From contig JAZAYU010000127.1 of the NCBI GenBank assembly GCA_038501625.1, forward strand, positions 1,550,001-1,614,000: a stretch of 64,000 nt of DNA, given 5' to 3'. The stretch's first letter is position 1. Each line of letters opens with the position of its first letter. This document shows, one piece after another, positions 1 through 10,895 of the stretch. A model generated the notes under the pieces. It saw only the letters and a program-made list of their open reading frames with translations, ran no database searches and had not been told where the DNA came from. Made by a program: the position numbers and the translations under genes. Source of the stretch: Corbicula japonica (lineage: Eukaryota; Mollusca; Bivalvia; Venerida; Cyrenidae).

Positions 1-655
1 GTGATCAAAGTGAAGGTCACAGTTGCTTAAAAAAGAAATTCAGTTTCTGCTCAATTACTTGAGTTTGCTTTCACCTCATGACACCAAACTTAGTGTGTTG
101 GAAGCTTATATGGGATGCAACTTGGAATTGCTTCCCATGTGTCTTTCATCATGGTCACTGTTGCTTAAAATAGAAATTCAGTTTCCGTTTAAGAACTTAA
201 GTTTGCTTTGACCTATTGACACCAAACTTTGTGTGTGGGTAGCTTATACCAAGATGCAACTTGGGATTGCTTCTCAGATCTCTGTGATCAAGGTCAAGGC
301 CACTGTTGCTTAAAATAGAAATTCAGTTTCTGCGTTATAACTTGAGTTAGCGTTGGCATATTGATATCAAGACACAACTCGTGATAGCTACCTTGATGTC
401 TGTGATCAAGGTCAAGGTCACTGTTAAAATAGAAATTCAGTTTCTGCTCAATAACCTATAGCTTATATGCGATGCAACTTGGAATTGCTTCCCATATGTA
501 TGTGATCAAGGTCAAGGTCACTGTTGGTAAAAATATAAATTCAGTTTCAATAGGATTAGAGTTTGCTTTGACCTGTTGACACCAAACTTAGTGTGTAGGT
601 AGCTTTTATAAAGGTGCAACCTGGGATTGCTGCTTACATGTCTGTGATCAAGGTA
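1..655. repeat. Degenerate ~140-bp tandem repeat
   Basis: A block beginning GTGATCAAGGTCAAGG recurs at about 1, 284, 402, 502 and 644. Each is followed by CACTGTTGCTTAAAATAG, then AAATTCAGTTTCTGC, then a segment with GACACCAAACTTAGTGTG. Full units are about 140 bp and two are shortened to roughly 100-118 bp. The array is cut by the window start. The short ORF at 23-211 is part of the repeat and is not a gene. Confidence 0.85.
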
Positions 656-1490
656 GTGGCCTCCCCCAACCCTTCCTCCAACCAACAATTTTTTTAATGT
701 TTTATTTCTTAAATGTCTGATCTCAAAACAACAGAAATTTCTTCAAGGATGGGATTCGTTGATCTGGGTTGATGTTCTATTCCACCTCTGCTCCCATCAA
801 AACAAGAAGATTTTCATACTTTCTCATTAAATTTACACTGTTACTGAAAATTGATTTTTCTTAATGATTTGTCAGTTTCAGCAGTTCCAACCAGATATTT
901 TCTTTTCAAAAACATAAGTATAACCTGCTTTTTTCGGTGTGCAGTGACATATTTTCTTGTCACTTAATTATATTGGGAGGAGACATTATTAAATTACAAT
1001 AGAGCTGTTTAATGTGTAATTTTCTCCCAGGTATATATTACCACTGTATGAAAAAAGAGTACTGCATGGAACGTAAAGAGAAAAACTGACTTTGTATTTT
1101 ACTTGAATTTAATTTCAAACCTACCGTTCTGTGGTCTCTCACACTTTTTATCAGTTAAGAAAATGTCAAAGCATAAAAATACTTTTTTTTTTAGAAATCT
1201 GAGAATCGTATTTACCTGTCAGATGTTATGTTTACAGATTAAAGTCAAACTGAGCAATATATAGATCTTGTGGTCAGGGGTTCTCAGCTTCATAAGGCAA
1301 AATGATTCTGAGAAACCATTAAATAATCTTTCTGTTTATACAAATGTGACTTAGAACATTTTTAGTACCCCACGCCATACTTAAAAATAATTTATTTACA
1401 ATTTCTCAAGCTAGCCAGTAAACTTTCCCTTAACCCAATGAAGTTTTATACCATAGACACAAAAGTCTTATGTATGTCAGTAATAAACAG
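656..1490. other. Non-coding stretch, nothing recognised
   Basis: AT-rich sequence upstream of the first visible NR5A exon. I see no exon with open frame and splice signals and no obvious repeat. It is probably intron or 5' flank of the nuclear receptor gene. Confidence 0.5.
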
Positions 1491-1642
1491 GGCCTAAGAT
1501 CATAAAACTAGATCTGGAGACAAGTCTCAAATCTCAAGCATCTGATTGGCTGAAATGACAACCGGTTGCCATTTCAGCCAGTCAGATGCTTTAGATTTGA
1601 GACTGGTCTTTATCAGTAATCTTAGTTTTATGATCTCGGTCC
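1491..1642. mobile_element. Palindromic MITE, symmetric-end type
   Basis: The arms start GGCCTAAGATCATAAAAC and end with the diverged complement TTTTATGATCTCGGTCC. The centre holds GATTGGCTGAAATG and its complement. The flanks are CAG on the left (1488-1490) and CTG on the right (1643-1645). This is an older, mutated member of the family whose best copy is at 10692-10837. Confidence 0.8.
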
Positions 1643-2036
1643 CTGTACAAGAACAACTTGGAGTACAGACAATTGAATTTCGAGCTCAATTTGAAAATGA
1701 AATTTCAGAGTCAATTAATTATACGAAAAAAAGTGCCCATCAATAGTATTATGTAAGAAATGAATTGATACTTTAGCATTTGTCAGGTTATGAAAAAGAG
1801 TTGGCTTGTTCAAAGTTTTCAGCTATATATAATATTAAAACCTTTGTATCCTAATGAAAGCAATAAAATATTAAGTCCTTATATTTATGCTCTTAAATAT
1901 TTTCAGTTCTTATAAAGACATCTGAAAGTTATTGTAAGTTATCGTGACATCACAGCTTTAAAAAATGGCTGTTGGAACAGCTGCAGTAATGGCAAAGCGA
2001 ATGATTGCAAGGTTCTTTTATTTTAGCAAGATCCTG

Positions 2037-2179
2037 GGCCCATGATTATAAACCTGAGCTTGGAAACCAGTCCCAAGTCTAAAGCATCTGATTGGTTTAA
2101 AATTGTGACCAGTCGCCATTTCAGCCAATCACATGATTGAGATTTGAGACTGGTCTCCAATCTTTTATGATCTTGGGCC
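2037..2179. mobile_element. Palindromic MITE, symmetric-end type, CTG target duplication
   Basis: Ends are GGCCCATG and CTTGGGCC, and CTG flanks both sides (2034-2036 and 2180-2182). The inner arms carry the family's GACCAGTCGCCATTTCAG centre and GAGATTTGAGACTGG. It lies about 55 bp upstream of the acceptor of the first visible NR5A exon. Confidence 0.82.
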
Positions 2180-2218
2180 CTGGAGTACATGTTTTCAGAA
2201 CTGTGATTTTAGAAATAG

Positions 2219-2389
<171 letters not shown>

Positions 2390-2539
2390 TGATGGTCCCG
2401 GATTAGCATCCGCATCTGCACAATCTGATCAAGGCTTACACTGTTAGCTATTCATTCAAAAAACGAATAAAATTCTGTATAACAAGCCAAAGAAAAATGT
2501 CTGGCTCATATTGATTCATTGATAGAATGATAACATCTT

Positions 2540-2945
2540 ATCTGGATCTACAATGGTAGCTTCTTGGTCAGAAATAACCTTATGAATTTAAAAGCAGAAC
2601 AATGTTGATCCTGATTTGATGGCAGAGATGTGCCAGCTGATCTGGATCTACACTGTTCGCCAAAACAATAAAGGTGTATCAGTAAAGGGTTCAAGTGTTG
2701 ACCCTTTAATTCATGGGCTGTGGATGTTATCACATGGAAAACATTGTAGATCCAGATCAGCTTGCACATTAGTGAAACCTGATCAGGATCTGCATTATTT
2801 GCTTTTTGATTAGTTAGTTTATTTCTGACCAAGTAGCAAACAGTGCAGATCCTAACCAGATGGCACAAATATGACGTCTGATTTGGATCTGCACTTGTCA
2901 CACATGCGTTAACGTGTATTATATTGGGTAAAAGGTTGTCATTGT
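2540..2945. mobile_element. Degenerate GATC-rich TTAA-type MITEs (about two)
   Basis: Motifs of the GATC-rich family recur here: GCCAGCTGATCTGGATC, TTGGTCAGAAATAACCT, AATAAAGGTGTATC and ATTGTAGATCCAGATCAGC. Terminal CCCTTTCC sequences are eroded. ORFs on both strands are by-products of the repeated modules. Confidence 0.7.
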
Positions 2946-4728
2946 TTCAGAAATTGTTTGACAGAGCTTTTTGTATAACAGACCATGATCTGTGTCAAGA
3001 ATGTCTGCAGAATTTAATAATAATAACGTTTTATCCTGTTAAAAGATCAGGGATACAAATTATTCTACATCATATTGCAGGCTTAATGCTGCAATAGCAG
3101 TACTATTACATTAAAATATAATGGCATGTGTCCGTGTCAGGGACTTTTGTGTTTTTTAAAATAAAGTTGCTAAGCACAGTGTCTGAAAAGTAGAACATTG
3201 CGTAATAGGAATAATTAATCATGGAAATGTTAGGTGGAATCAAGGACAGACTTACGTCAGGTTGTTATCCATTTCTATCTGATTTGTGAACTGACAGAGT
3301 ATTTATATATCTTTCATATAGTGCACAGATGTACAGGCTGATCTAGGTCTACTTGCCACAGACATTGATGTGTGTTTATAAGATCGCCTGATAGGGGCGT
3401 AATAAATGGAGAACGGTTACATCTACAAAGTAATATAACGCAGGTTGTCAGTCTCTTGATGATGACATGCATTGAAAGCAAGTCTCTGATGGTCCTTAAA
3501 CATTGAACTGTTTTTCTGTCAATTGTGGGATCTGTATACACATACCTCCACCATTACGGACAGCATTGAGACTCGGCACCTCTGATCCTAATAGTGGGAC
3601 CTGTAAAATGAGACAGTGAAATGGCGGTCTTAATTTTGGGGTGGTCTTTCTGCAGATTTTTACTGTAGTCTGATTTTGTGACTTGATAGCTTTGACCTTT
3701 TGCAGAAGTCAACTATTAAATTCCTCGAAAAAGTAAAGTTCTAAGGCCCCTATTAAATTACCATAATGAGTGGTGTTTAAAATAAGTAAATTGTCAATTA
3801 TGTGGATTAAATACAATTATATACAGCTTGCCAACAGTTCAGGTTACGAACCAGTTCCGGTTAACTTTTCATTTCCTAATTTGATAGAAATATTTCAGTA
3901 GAATGATTGAAAATGCTAATTAGGTTGCAATTAATAGCATTTAAACTGAACTTTGACGAAGTCTAACCTTTGATCTATTGCTTGCTTCTGGTCAAGTGCC
4001 GCACCGACAAAGACTATTGCAGATGCTAATGTGCAAAATTTGGCAATGTGTAGCAGTCAAGCGTGACTTTCATCGCAAAACCTAAACTAAAATGGCCCCA
4101 AAATGGAAAAATGGTAATTTGCAATACTGTGTTTATCATGGTGTTACAATCGCAAGGAAAATCATGTTCATAGATATTTGTATTCTTTTTCTTGAATTTT
4201 TTTTTGAGGCAAGTGTTTCAACCGATTGCGGATCAGTAATTGTGAATCAGCAGTAAGTGTGGATTCCTGAGTTGGAATTATTTTTAAAGGATAATATGGG
4301 AAAATATACTCAAAGCTAGAGAATGTGGCTGGTGAGCATATTGGTCATTTCCCAAGGTCATAAGCACCCTACTTCAGAGATATCCAAGACAAAGATGGTA
4401 AAGTGTTCCTAGAAGTTACTGGGTCACCAGTATCTAGCAACCAACCATGACCAGCTCCACATAATGAGAGGGTTTCTTTATGATTATATCATTTCTTTGA
4501 ATATTTTACTGCTTTTGATAATACTTGAATACATATAACTATCTTATTGCAAAGTTATGTTATTTTATTTATTACACATTATTTTCAAATGTATTCAGTT
4601 TGTCAAAACCATTACACAGCTGTCAAAATATGACGGTTGAAAACAGATTGAGAGATGTCCCCAGATTTATATTCGGAACTGATTAAATTAACCGGAAGTG
4701 GTTGAAATAAGTTTATCAATAATTGCTA
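2946..4728. other. Intron, nothing recognised
   Basis: AT-rich intronic sequence between NR5A exons 1 and 2. No coding exon, RNA gene or clear repeat was seen apart from a short GATC-rich remnant near 3320-3350. Confidence 0.5.
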
Positions 4729-4730
4729 TA

Positions 4731-5673
4731 CAATACATTCCACTTAATTGAATGGCGCTTATTTGAATATTTGGCTTAATTAGTAGAATATTAAAACACA
4801 AAACCATTTATATCTATTTCTATGATAAATAATCTCTTTATTTGAATAGATCACCGCGTGCATTTCGTTTATTAAGATAGCAATTTCCCAGCTTACAAAG
4901 ACTTACGACGCTAATCCTACTTGAAATTCACACGTTTCTGCCCCAAGGCAATGTGCATTATTGGTAAACTCGATAATTCTGTCATTGTTCATCACCTGTG
5001 TTACATAATGACTTCCGTTCACTGGCACGCATAATTGTGTTTACAGTATACATTTATAGCAATGACGTCACAAAACGGGTTTCCCCACATTGAGAATTTT
5101 CATTTGTTTACGTTCATAAGATGATCACGTTTTCAGGAAACCGGGAAATTTCCGAAGTAAAATAGATTAATCTTAAAACGAAAGAAACAGAAAAATATCA
5201 AATAACAAATAAACTTTGCCATACTTGCTCGATAATTTGAACATTATTTAGATCATGCAAACGAATCTTAATTTAGGATGGGTTTTAAAATATCGTATAC
5301 GCAACGTTTTGGCGCCCCAAGTGAGATAATAACTCTTCAAAGAAAAGATAGTGGTATAGTAATCGGATAAAGATCGTGAATTTCGGATACGAAAAGTTAC
5401 GAAAGAAAATGAGTCGACTATATCGGCAAAACGAAAAATTTTTGAAACGGCGCAAAGTCGAAAGAATCAAACGTATACACAGCGCATTTACATAGTATTA
5501 GTTATCTTCAAACCGGATTTTATTAAACATGATGACAGAATATATTTCTGAGCGCATTACCCTACCCACCACTGACGAAACTGAGAATTTGTAAGCTCCG
5601 TTTTTTATGATACTCCGCTTAATTGAATCGAGGATCCTGACAAATAGACTATTCAAATAAGCGGATTCTACTG
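4731..5673. mobile_element. pogo/Tigger-like non-autonomous DNA transposon
   Basis: The left end CAATACATTCCACTTAATTG and the complement of the right end, CAGTAGAATCCGCTTATTTG, are imperfect terminal inverted repeats, with TA on both sides (4729-4730, 5674-5675). An inner CTTATTTGAATA / ATTCAAATAAG pair lies just inside them. A TA duplication with CAGT-like ends resembles pogo/Tigger elements of the Tc1-mariner superfamily. The ~940-bp interior has no transposase ORF. Family assignment is inference from the ends. Confidence 0.55.
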
Positions 5674-6122
5674 TATTTGTGAAAGTACACACATGCAGAG
5701 ACTAAAATAATTGCAACATATTGTTGGTAAGACATCTTGCATACTATAAAACAAAAATCAAAATTCATATTATTGGCTAAAATATAATTTTTCACAATGG
5801 TTAAACAGATTAACCGGAACTTGTTGACAAACTGTACCTTTATTGGGTAAAATTGGACTTCATGAAAAATTTACTGGTCCAAAAGTTTTCATTTGAACAT
5901 CACATTGGCATTGGTGGTTTTGACCAAGTACAGGTCTTAATCATTTGTTATTTACTTAAAATAATGTTAGAGCTCTCGAAAACCTGCATAAAAGTGCACA
6001 GAATGAGCTTATCTGGAGAAAAGAGATGTCCATGATGTTATTTACTGGGTCAAGGATTCAAGTTTGAGTGTACTAAGAATGCAGACTTATTGACCTTGGT
6101 GTGAAAAAGGTCTTACTGCATC

Positions 6123-7366
6123 TTACCGTATTCCGTTGTGCATAACGCGCATTGATGTATAACGCGCACCCATAAGTTTGGTAAAAAATTGGCGGAAAAG
6201 CCGATTTCGGATGTATAACGCGCATCAAAAATCAGCGCAAACGTAAGAAAATTTGGCGCTGATCTAACCTATTTGTGTTGAAATAAAATATTACAAAGTA
6301 AAGAAAATCTTAAATAAACAAAAGACAGTAAAACAAAATCGGCGCGAATGAGAAAACTCGGCGCGAACGTAAGAAAATTCGGCGCCGATCTGACCTATTT
6401 GTGTCGAAGTAAAATATTACAAAGAAAAGATAATCTTTAATAAACAATAAAGACAGTAAAACAAAATCGGTGCCAACATAATAAAAATTGGCGGGAATGA
6501 AAAAAATCGGCGCCGATTTAAGTATTACATTTTGTGCTGAAGTAAAATATTACAAAGTAGAGAAAAACTTTAATAAACAATTAAGACAGTAAAATAACCA
6601 TTTTTTTTAACGCAAACATGTCACCACCTACTCCAACAATTGCAAGCCAATCAGCTAATATATTGTCACACCTGTCAGAAATTTGCTCCATTTATAATCT
6701 TTGAATAATAGGTGTGTTTGCATATGCTCAAACAATGTGAGAGGCGTGAAAAATATTATGAAAAGGTCCTTTGAAATTAGAGGTTAATTGTTAATAACTA
6801 TCAATTGATCTTCACAAGTACAGATGGAAAGATGCTTCTGTAACATGTTATTACGCATAGAATAAATTTCAAATGATGAAACCATTTATTTCATAAAACT
6901 CATTTTTTCCACACTAAGTAAATCAAAGAAATCACGCATTAATATACTGCCATTTTCACACTGTCAGACTCTATTGAATGAGATGACAACGGTATTTGTG
7001 ATTGTTTTATAATGTACTTCCACTTCCGGTATAAATTTGAACAACAAATGGCGGCCGATTATCGTAGTTAGTTTAATTAAAAAATCGACGTCTTTTTTGT
7101 AAGATCTTTCCTTTACTTTAATAGTTTGTTTCTTTAAATAACTACAAAAAGTTTTACTGTAACTCTGTGTAGAATCGTAATATGTCGACAGCTCGTTTCG
7201 TACTCAAATTCAGACGTTCTTGCTGATCACTGGGCTTTGTTTTTCAGCGAAATTTTAGTGAAGAAAAAGTACTGAAAAAATTTATTGGATGTATAATGCG
7301 CACCCATGATCCGCGCGCATTTCGGGAGGTAAAAATGTGCGCGGTATACACAACCGAATACGGTAA
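6123..7366. mobile_element. Non-autonomous DNA transposon with CCGTATTCGGTTGTG ends
   Basis: The left end TTACCGTATTCCGTTGTG and the complement of the right end TTACCGTATTCGGTTGTG form inverted repeats, extended inward by GCGCA-rich sequence. The ends can be read as CCGTATTC... flanked by TA. The left interior has about three repeats of ~120 bp, each with AAATCGGCGCGAA / TTCGGCGCCGATC, CCTATTTGTGT and AATAAAATATTACAAAG. No transposase ORF is present. A TA target suggests Tc1-mariner-like mobilisation; this is inference. Confidence 0.65.
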
Positions 7367-7379
7367 TCCAATTGTACTT

Positions 7380-7577
7380 ACCAGAGGTTCCACTAGCTGT
7401 TGAATCTCGAGGGTCATTTTGACCATTCTTAAGAGATTCTCTCAATTGTAAGCCAAAAAGACCCCTAATTTAAAGAACAATGACCCTTCAGCTTAAATCC
7501 TAGGGGTCAAAATAAGGTTGTTTTTTTTAACTTTCAAGGGTCAAAGGGTCATCTCCCGGGTCAGATGGAACCCCTTA
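7380..7577. repeat. ~195-bp interspersed repeat with GGTTCCA ends
   Basis: The sequence runs from AGAGGTTCCACTAGCTG to CAGATGGAACCCCTTAG and contains AAGACCC, TGACCCTTCAGC and AAAGGGTCATC. Related copies lie at about 14970-15172 and 46655-46855. The GGTTCCA / TGGAACC ends form a short inverted repeat. The type is unknown. Confidence 0.6.
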
Positions 7578-7935
7578 GTTACACTGTTTATGTGCTAAGG
7601 TGATGGAATGGCTAAATGATTTATGATTTATATGTTTTAAGTGTCATTTTGAATTTTACAGAGTATTGTGCAAACAGTTAATTCATTTTATTTAAACAGC
7701 CCTGAATAATTTTTACCGGTTTGAAATGCCTGTCCTTAAAATTGGTGGAGTTGTTAAATGGGAAAATAATTTAAGTTGTATACATATCTTGGAGTATAAA
7801 ACCCATGTTAGTCTAGAACCAAGTTAGCCTGCCTGTTATTGTGACATGTGTCAAGGCTCAAAAGAAACCACTTAATTCTGGCATTCAGGTATAAATGTTT
7901 TCATTTTTCAGACTTAAACGTTTTTCATTTTTCAG

Positions 7936-8076
7936 GATTTTTCAAGAGAACGGTGCAAAACAAGAAAGTGTACTCATGTGTCGACAATCGTAGCTGTCAT
8001 ATTGACAAAAGTCAGAGGAAGCGTTGTCCGTACTGTCGTTTCCAGAAATGTCTCAATGTTGGGATGAAATTGGAAG
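7936..8076 (+). CDS. NR5A (FTZ-F1): NR5A exon 2, second zinc finger (copy 1)
   Basis: The 141-nt exon completes the NR5A DNA-binding domain. It reads (G)[14 protein letters not shown], then [16 protein letters not shown], then [16 protein letters not shown], with the second zinc-finger cysteines and the FQKC motif. The acceptor is TTTTTCAG|GA and the donor GGAAG|GTTTGT, a non-consensus GT site used at the same place in copy 2. The first two bases complete the Gly codon from exon 1, and the last G begins the Ala codon of EAVR finished in exon 3. An upstream ATG that extends the frame to 7848 is intronic and is not the start. The copy at 15531-15671 encodes the same residues. Confidence 0.95.
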
Positions 8077-8097
8077 GTTTGTAGTATATATTTTCAC

Positions 8098-8294
8098 AGG
8101 TTTTTTTTTTCACTTCCAAGGGAATGGGTCCACGCCCTTTAGTTTTGGGGAATATAGCATTATTTCGTCTCTAAAGAGGAATGAAAAACCCTGATGTAAA
8201 GTCATTATTTGGGGAAAACTGCATGATTTTAAAGAAATTTCATGAGGGTAAGTGCCTGTTAAAGGCCACTACTAAAGAAGGCAACAAAAGCCCT
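8098..8294. repeat. ~200-bp interspersed repeat
   Basis: Begins with a T-run and CACTTCCAAGGGAATGGG, then GGGGAAAACTGCATGATT, and ends ACTACTAAAGAAGGCAAC. It occurs again at 15692-15890 and, diverged, at about 52528-52696. The function and class are unknown. Confidence 0.6.
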
Positions 8295-8554
8295 GATTCG
8301 TACATGCTTTTAGCTATTATTTCCAGAATTAAAAAATCACAAAATTGGTGAGTATTTCAGAACAAGTCAGAACAAGTGATTCAAGAAAATTTTCTGAACT
8401 TACTAGCTTAAGTTTATGTGTCAATGACATTATTATTAAACAAGCGACATTATAAAAGTGGTCCTAGATAGTTTCAGGAGTGTATTTCTAAACCTTCTGG
8501 AAAATGTCAAGCAATTAGATATTTTCTTGATTCTCATGAAATGCACTAATGTTT

Positions 8555-8752
8555 GTAATGTCATTTTTGTGTACCCGTTTTGAAGAGAAAGTAATACCCA
8601 GGGATTGCTTTGTCTGTCCGTCAGTCTGTCACAGAAACTTAACTTTGGCTATAACTTTGTCATTTCTTTATATTTCTTCATCAAACTTTCAAATTGACGA
8701 CATGGTCATGATGACGTCAAATTCTTTAGGTCAAAGTCACATTTCATAGATC
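8555..8752. repeat. Interspersed repeat with CTGTCACAGAAACTTAAC core
   Basis: Contains TTGTCTGTCCGTCAGTCTG, CACAGAAACTTAACTTTGG and GGTCATGATGACGTCAAA, a dispersed repeat seen again in copy 2 (16149-16346) and diverged at about 53495-53650. The 66-aa ORF inside it is repeat-derived. Confidence 0.5.
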
Positions 8753-8800
8753 ACACTGTACGGATGTGCAGGCTGATCAGGATCTATACTGTTTGTCCAG

Positions 8801-8950
8801 GTGCCCAAGGTTATAAAACTGAGTTTGGAAACCAGTCTCAAATCTCAAGCATCTGATTGGCTGAAATGGCGACTGGTCGCCATTTCAGCCAATCAGATGC
8901 TTGAGATTTGAGACTGGTTTCCAATGCTCAGCTTTTATAACCTTCAGACA
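8801..8950. mobile_element. Palindromic MITE, asymmetric-end type
   Basis: Starts GTGCCCAAGGTTATAAAAC and ends TTATAACCTTCAGACA, with CAG at 8798-8800 and 8951-8953. The inner arms are near-perfect complements around GGCGACTGGTCGCC. It sits in a GATC-rich fragment (AGGCTGATCAGGATC just upstream). The orthologous copy is 16397-16543. Confidence 0.85.
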
Positions 8951-9190
8951 CAGAGGATAGTTTTATGACAAGGGCTGCTCTGTTACTTGAGCAATCAAAA
9001 GTTGTTGCCAAAGTTGGACCTCTTTGGCTGTTGAAACTTGTTGGTTTGTTATTAGTGCTATGAGCATTTTGAAAATTTGATCAGGTTTGTGGGTGAAATA
9101 TGTTTCTCAATTTTACGGTTACATAAACATATACTTTGCACTGTTTTCTGTTGCTATTTACATTTATGCGTGTTTGTTAATAACTTACAG

Positions 9191-9912
9191 CTGTCAGAAC
9201 AGACAGAATGAGAGGAGGGAGGAACAAATTTGGACCGATGTACAAACGAGATCGAGCCTTGAAGCAACAGGCTATTCGACAACAACAACAAATGTTGGCT
9301 AATTGTCAAATGCGTATCGCAAATGGCATGGACCCTTTCACAGGAAATGTTGAACCGCCAGACATCAAGCCTGATCCAGCATTCTTGATGTCAGTTGCAA
9401 ATAGCCTTGGTTACGGCATTAACTCTATAAATAACAATGTTAGTCAACCTCATACGCCGGCAACTTCACCGACAGATTCTGGAATTCCGTCGCCAACTAT
9501 ATCGGATAATTCGCCACATGATTTACGTTTGTCAGTTCCATCAACATTGTCGCATTCTAATGGACAAATTAATACAAGTACTCAGGGATTGTACTCGAAT
9601 GGCGGGAGCTTTTTCACGTCCTCTGGTAATATGGCTCATCGGGGGTACGATCCGTATTACCAAGCGGTACCACATCCGTCTAGTATGCCTTTATTACCGC
9701 AACTTGTTGTTGATTTAAAAGCTAGTGCTCTGAATGAAGAGGAAATGAAAAATAAACTGTTGTCTTTTGTGGACAGTGAATTTGGTCATACAGATTTGAA
9801 TCGTGGGAATTACTCTTCGAAATTGCTCCAATTACTGTGTCGCCTTTCAGATCAGTTACTTTTCCTGATGGTCGAGTGGGCGCGAACCTCTGTGTTTTTC
9901 AGAGATTTAAAG
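9191..9912 (+). CDS. NR5A (FTZ-F1): NR5A exon 3: FTZ-F1 box, hinge, start of ligand-binding domain (copy 1)
   Basis: The 722-nt exon encodes the C-terminal extension of the DNA-binding domain, reading AVRTDRMRGGRNKFGPMYKR then DRALKQQ. This is the FTZ-F1 box diagnostic for NR5A receptors, which contacts bases 5' of the core half-site. A Gln-rich stretch follows, then a Ser/Thr/Pro-rich hinge with several SP sites, then the first ligand-binding-domain helices ending in DQLLFLMVEWARTSVFFRDL. The acceptor is TAACTTACAG and the donor TTAAAG|GTAAAT; the exon ends on a codon boundary and joins VEDQMKLLQ of exon 4. The Met at 9208 is internal, not a start. The two copies differ by at least two synonymous changes (AGA/CGA Arg, AAG/AAA Lys) and translate identically. 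Confidence 0.95.
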
Positions 9913-9943
9913 GTAAATGTTTGGGTTTGAATTTAACTTTAAT

Positions 9944-10306
9944 TTAAACCCTTCCCTCCATTTATATGCCTGTATGGCAGGGCTCTCACTAGATTTGCAA
10001 ATCAGGGAGAGGTTTTGTCATAATTTTACTGAATTATGGAGAAGTTTGCAGCTAACAGCATTCTTTCCCTATATAATTATATTCTCTCCCATAGCTTAAA
10101 GAAGGGAGAAGTCTGGTCACTTTTGTGAGACCATTTCTCTCCCTCTAGTTGAGAGCCCTGTGTGCCATGGGCAGTGTAGATCCTGATCAGCTGGCACTTC
10201 TCTGCAGTCTGATCAGGATGTACACTGTCCCCTTTGGGATTTATTTTATTTCTGACCAAAAATAATCTGGATCTACACTAGCTTGTGCGCTGGAGAAAAG
10301 GGTTAA
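9944..10306. mobile_element. TTAA-type GATC-rich MITE with a nested ~185-bp repeat
   Basis: Starts TTAAACCCTTCCCTCCA and ends GGAGAAAAGGGTTAA. The module GTGTAGATCCTGATCAGC / CTGATCAGGATGTACAC is a hairpin. It is interrupted at about 9978-10161 by another repeat bounded by AGGGCTCTCACTAG and CTAGTTGAGAGCCCT, which holds GAGAAG and TTCTCTCCC motifs. The same nest is present at 17532-17894, so it predates the divergence of the two blocks. Confidence 0.75.
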
Positions 10307-10516
10307 ATAAACTTTGAATTTTAAATTTATTACCTGATTCCAAACCAGATCCGGGCTTATAGTTTGATGACTTCTGTCTGTCCGTCTGTTAACAAATACT
10401 TGAACCAAGGTTACCATTTGTGATTCAAGGTTTTCAAGTCGACTCCTGTTGCTTAGAATTGGTTCAGATTTACAACCATAACCCGTCCTGCGCTAATAGT
10501 ACAGACCACTTAATGC

Positions 10517-10895
10517 TTAACCCTTTCCTCCATAAATACACGTTTTTACGCATGTGTGACTACTGTCGATTCAGATCAGCCTGCACATCTGTGCCGTCTG
10601 ATCAGGATCTGCACTGGTTGCATTTTGGTCAGAAATAACCTAACAATAAAAAAATGACCAGTGCAGATCCTGATCAGATGGCACGGATCTGGGCCCAAGA
10701 TCATAAAACTAAATCTGGAGATCAGTCTCAAATCTCAAGCATCTGATTGGCTGAAATGGCGACAAGTCGCCATTTCAGCCAATCAGATCCTTGAGATTTG
10801 AGACTGATCTCAAAACTTAGTTTTATGATCTTGGGCCCTGGATCTACACTGTTCAACCCACGCCATAAAGGTTTATCTGTGGAGGGAAGGGTTAA
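10517..10895. mobile_element. TTAA-type GATC-rich MITE (interrupted)
   Basis: Starts TTAACCCTTTCCTCCATA and ends GGAGGGAAGGGTTAA. It has two internal hairpin modules, one around GCACATCTGTGCCGTCTG and one around CAGATGGCACGGATC, with a conserved spacer TTGGTCAGAAATAACCTAA. A palindromic MITE is inserted at 10692. The allelic element in copy 2 (18105-18489) lacks that insertion. Confidence 0.85.
10692..10837. mobile_element. Palindromic MITE with empty-site proof (CTG duplication)
   Basis: The 146-bp element has ends GGCCCAAGATC and GATCTTGGGCC. Nearly its whole length is one inverted repeat, centred on GGCGACAAGTCGCC. CTG flanks both sides (10689-10691, 10838-10840). Copy 2 preserves the empty site, ACGGATCTGGATCTACAC, with a single CTG. 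This gives exact element boundaries and a 3-bp target duplication. It is the best-defined copy of the family. Confidence 0.9.

Noticed and set aside
2548..2901. Minus-strand 117-aa ORF with repeated LVRICTV / LIWIY motifs
   Set aside because: Similar residue patterns recur in many short ORFs across the window (e.g. 18164-18466, 59321-59503) because all lie in GATC-rich MITEs. They are translations of repeats, not a protein family.
5853..6035. 60-aa ORF MDFMKNLLVQKFSF... present in both blocks
   Set aside because: It recurs only because the block is duplicated; no splice context, domain or other copy supports it.
7848..7935. ATG upstream of NR5A exon 2 that extends the reading frame
   Set aside because: The zinc-finger domain needs the upstream exon at 2235-2360, and a clear acceptor lies at 7935; the ATG is intronic.
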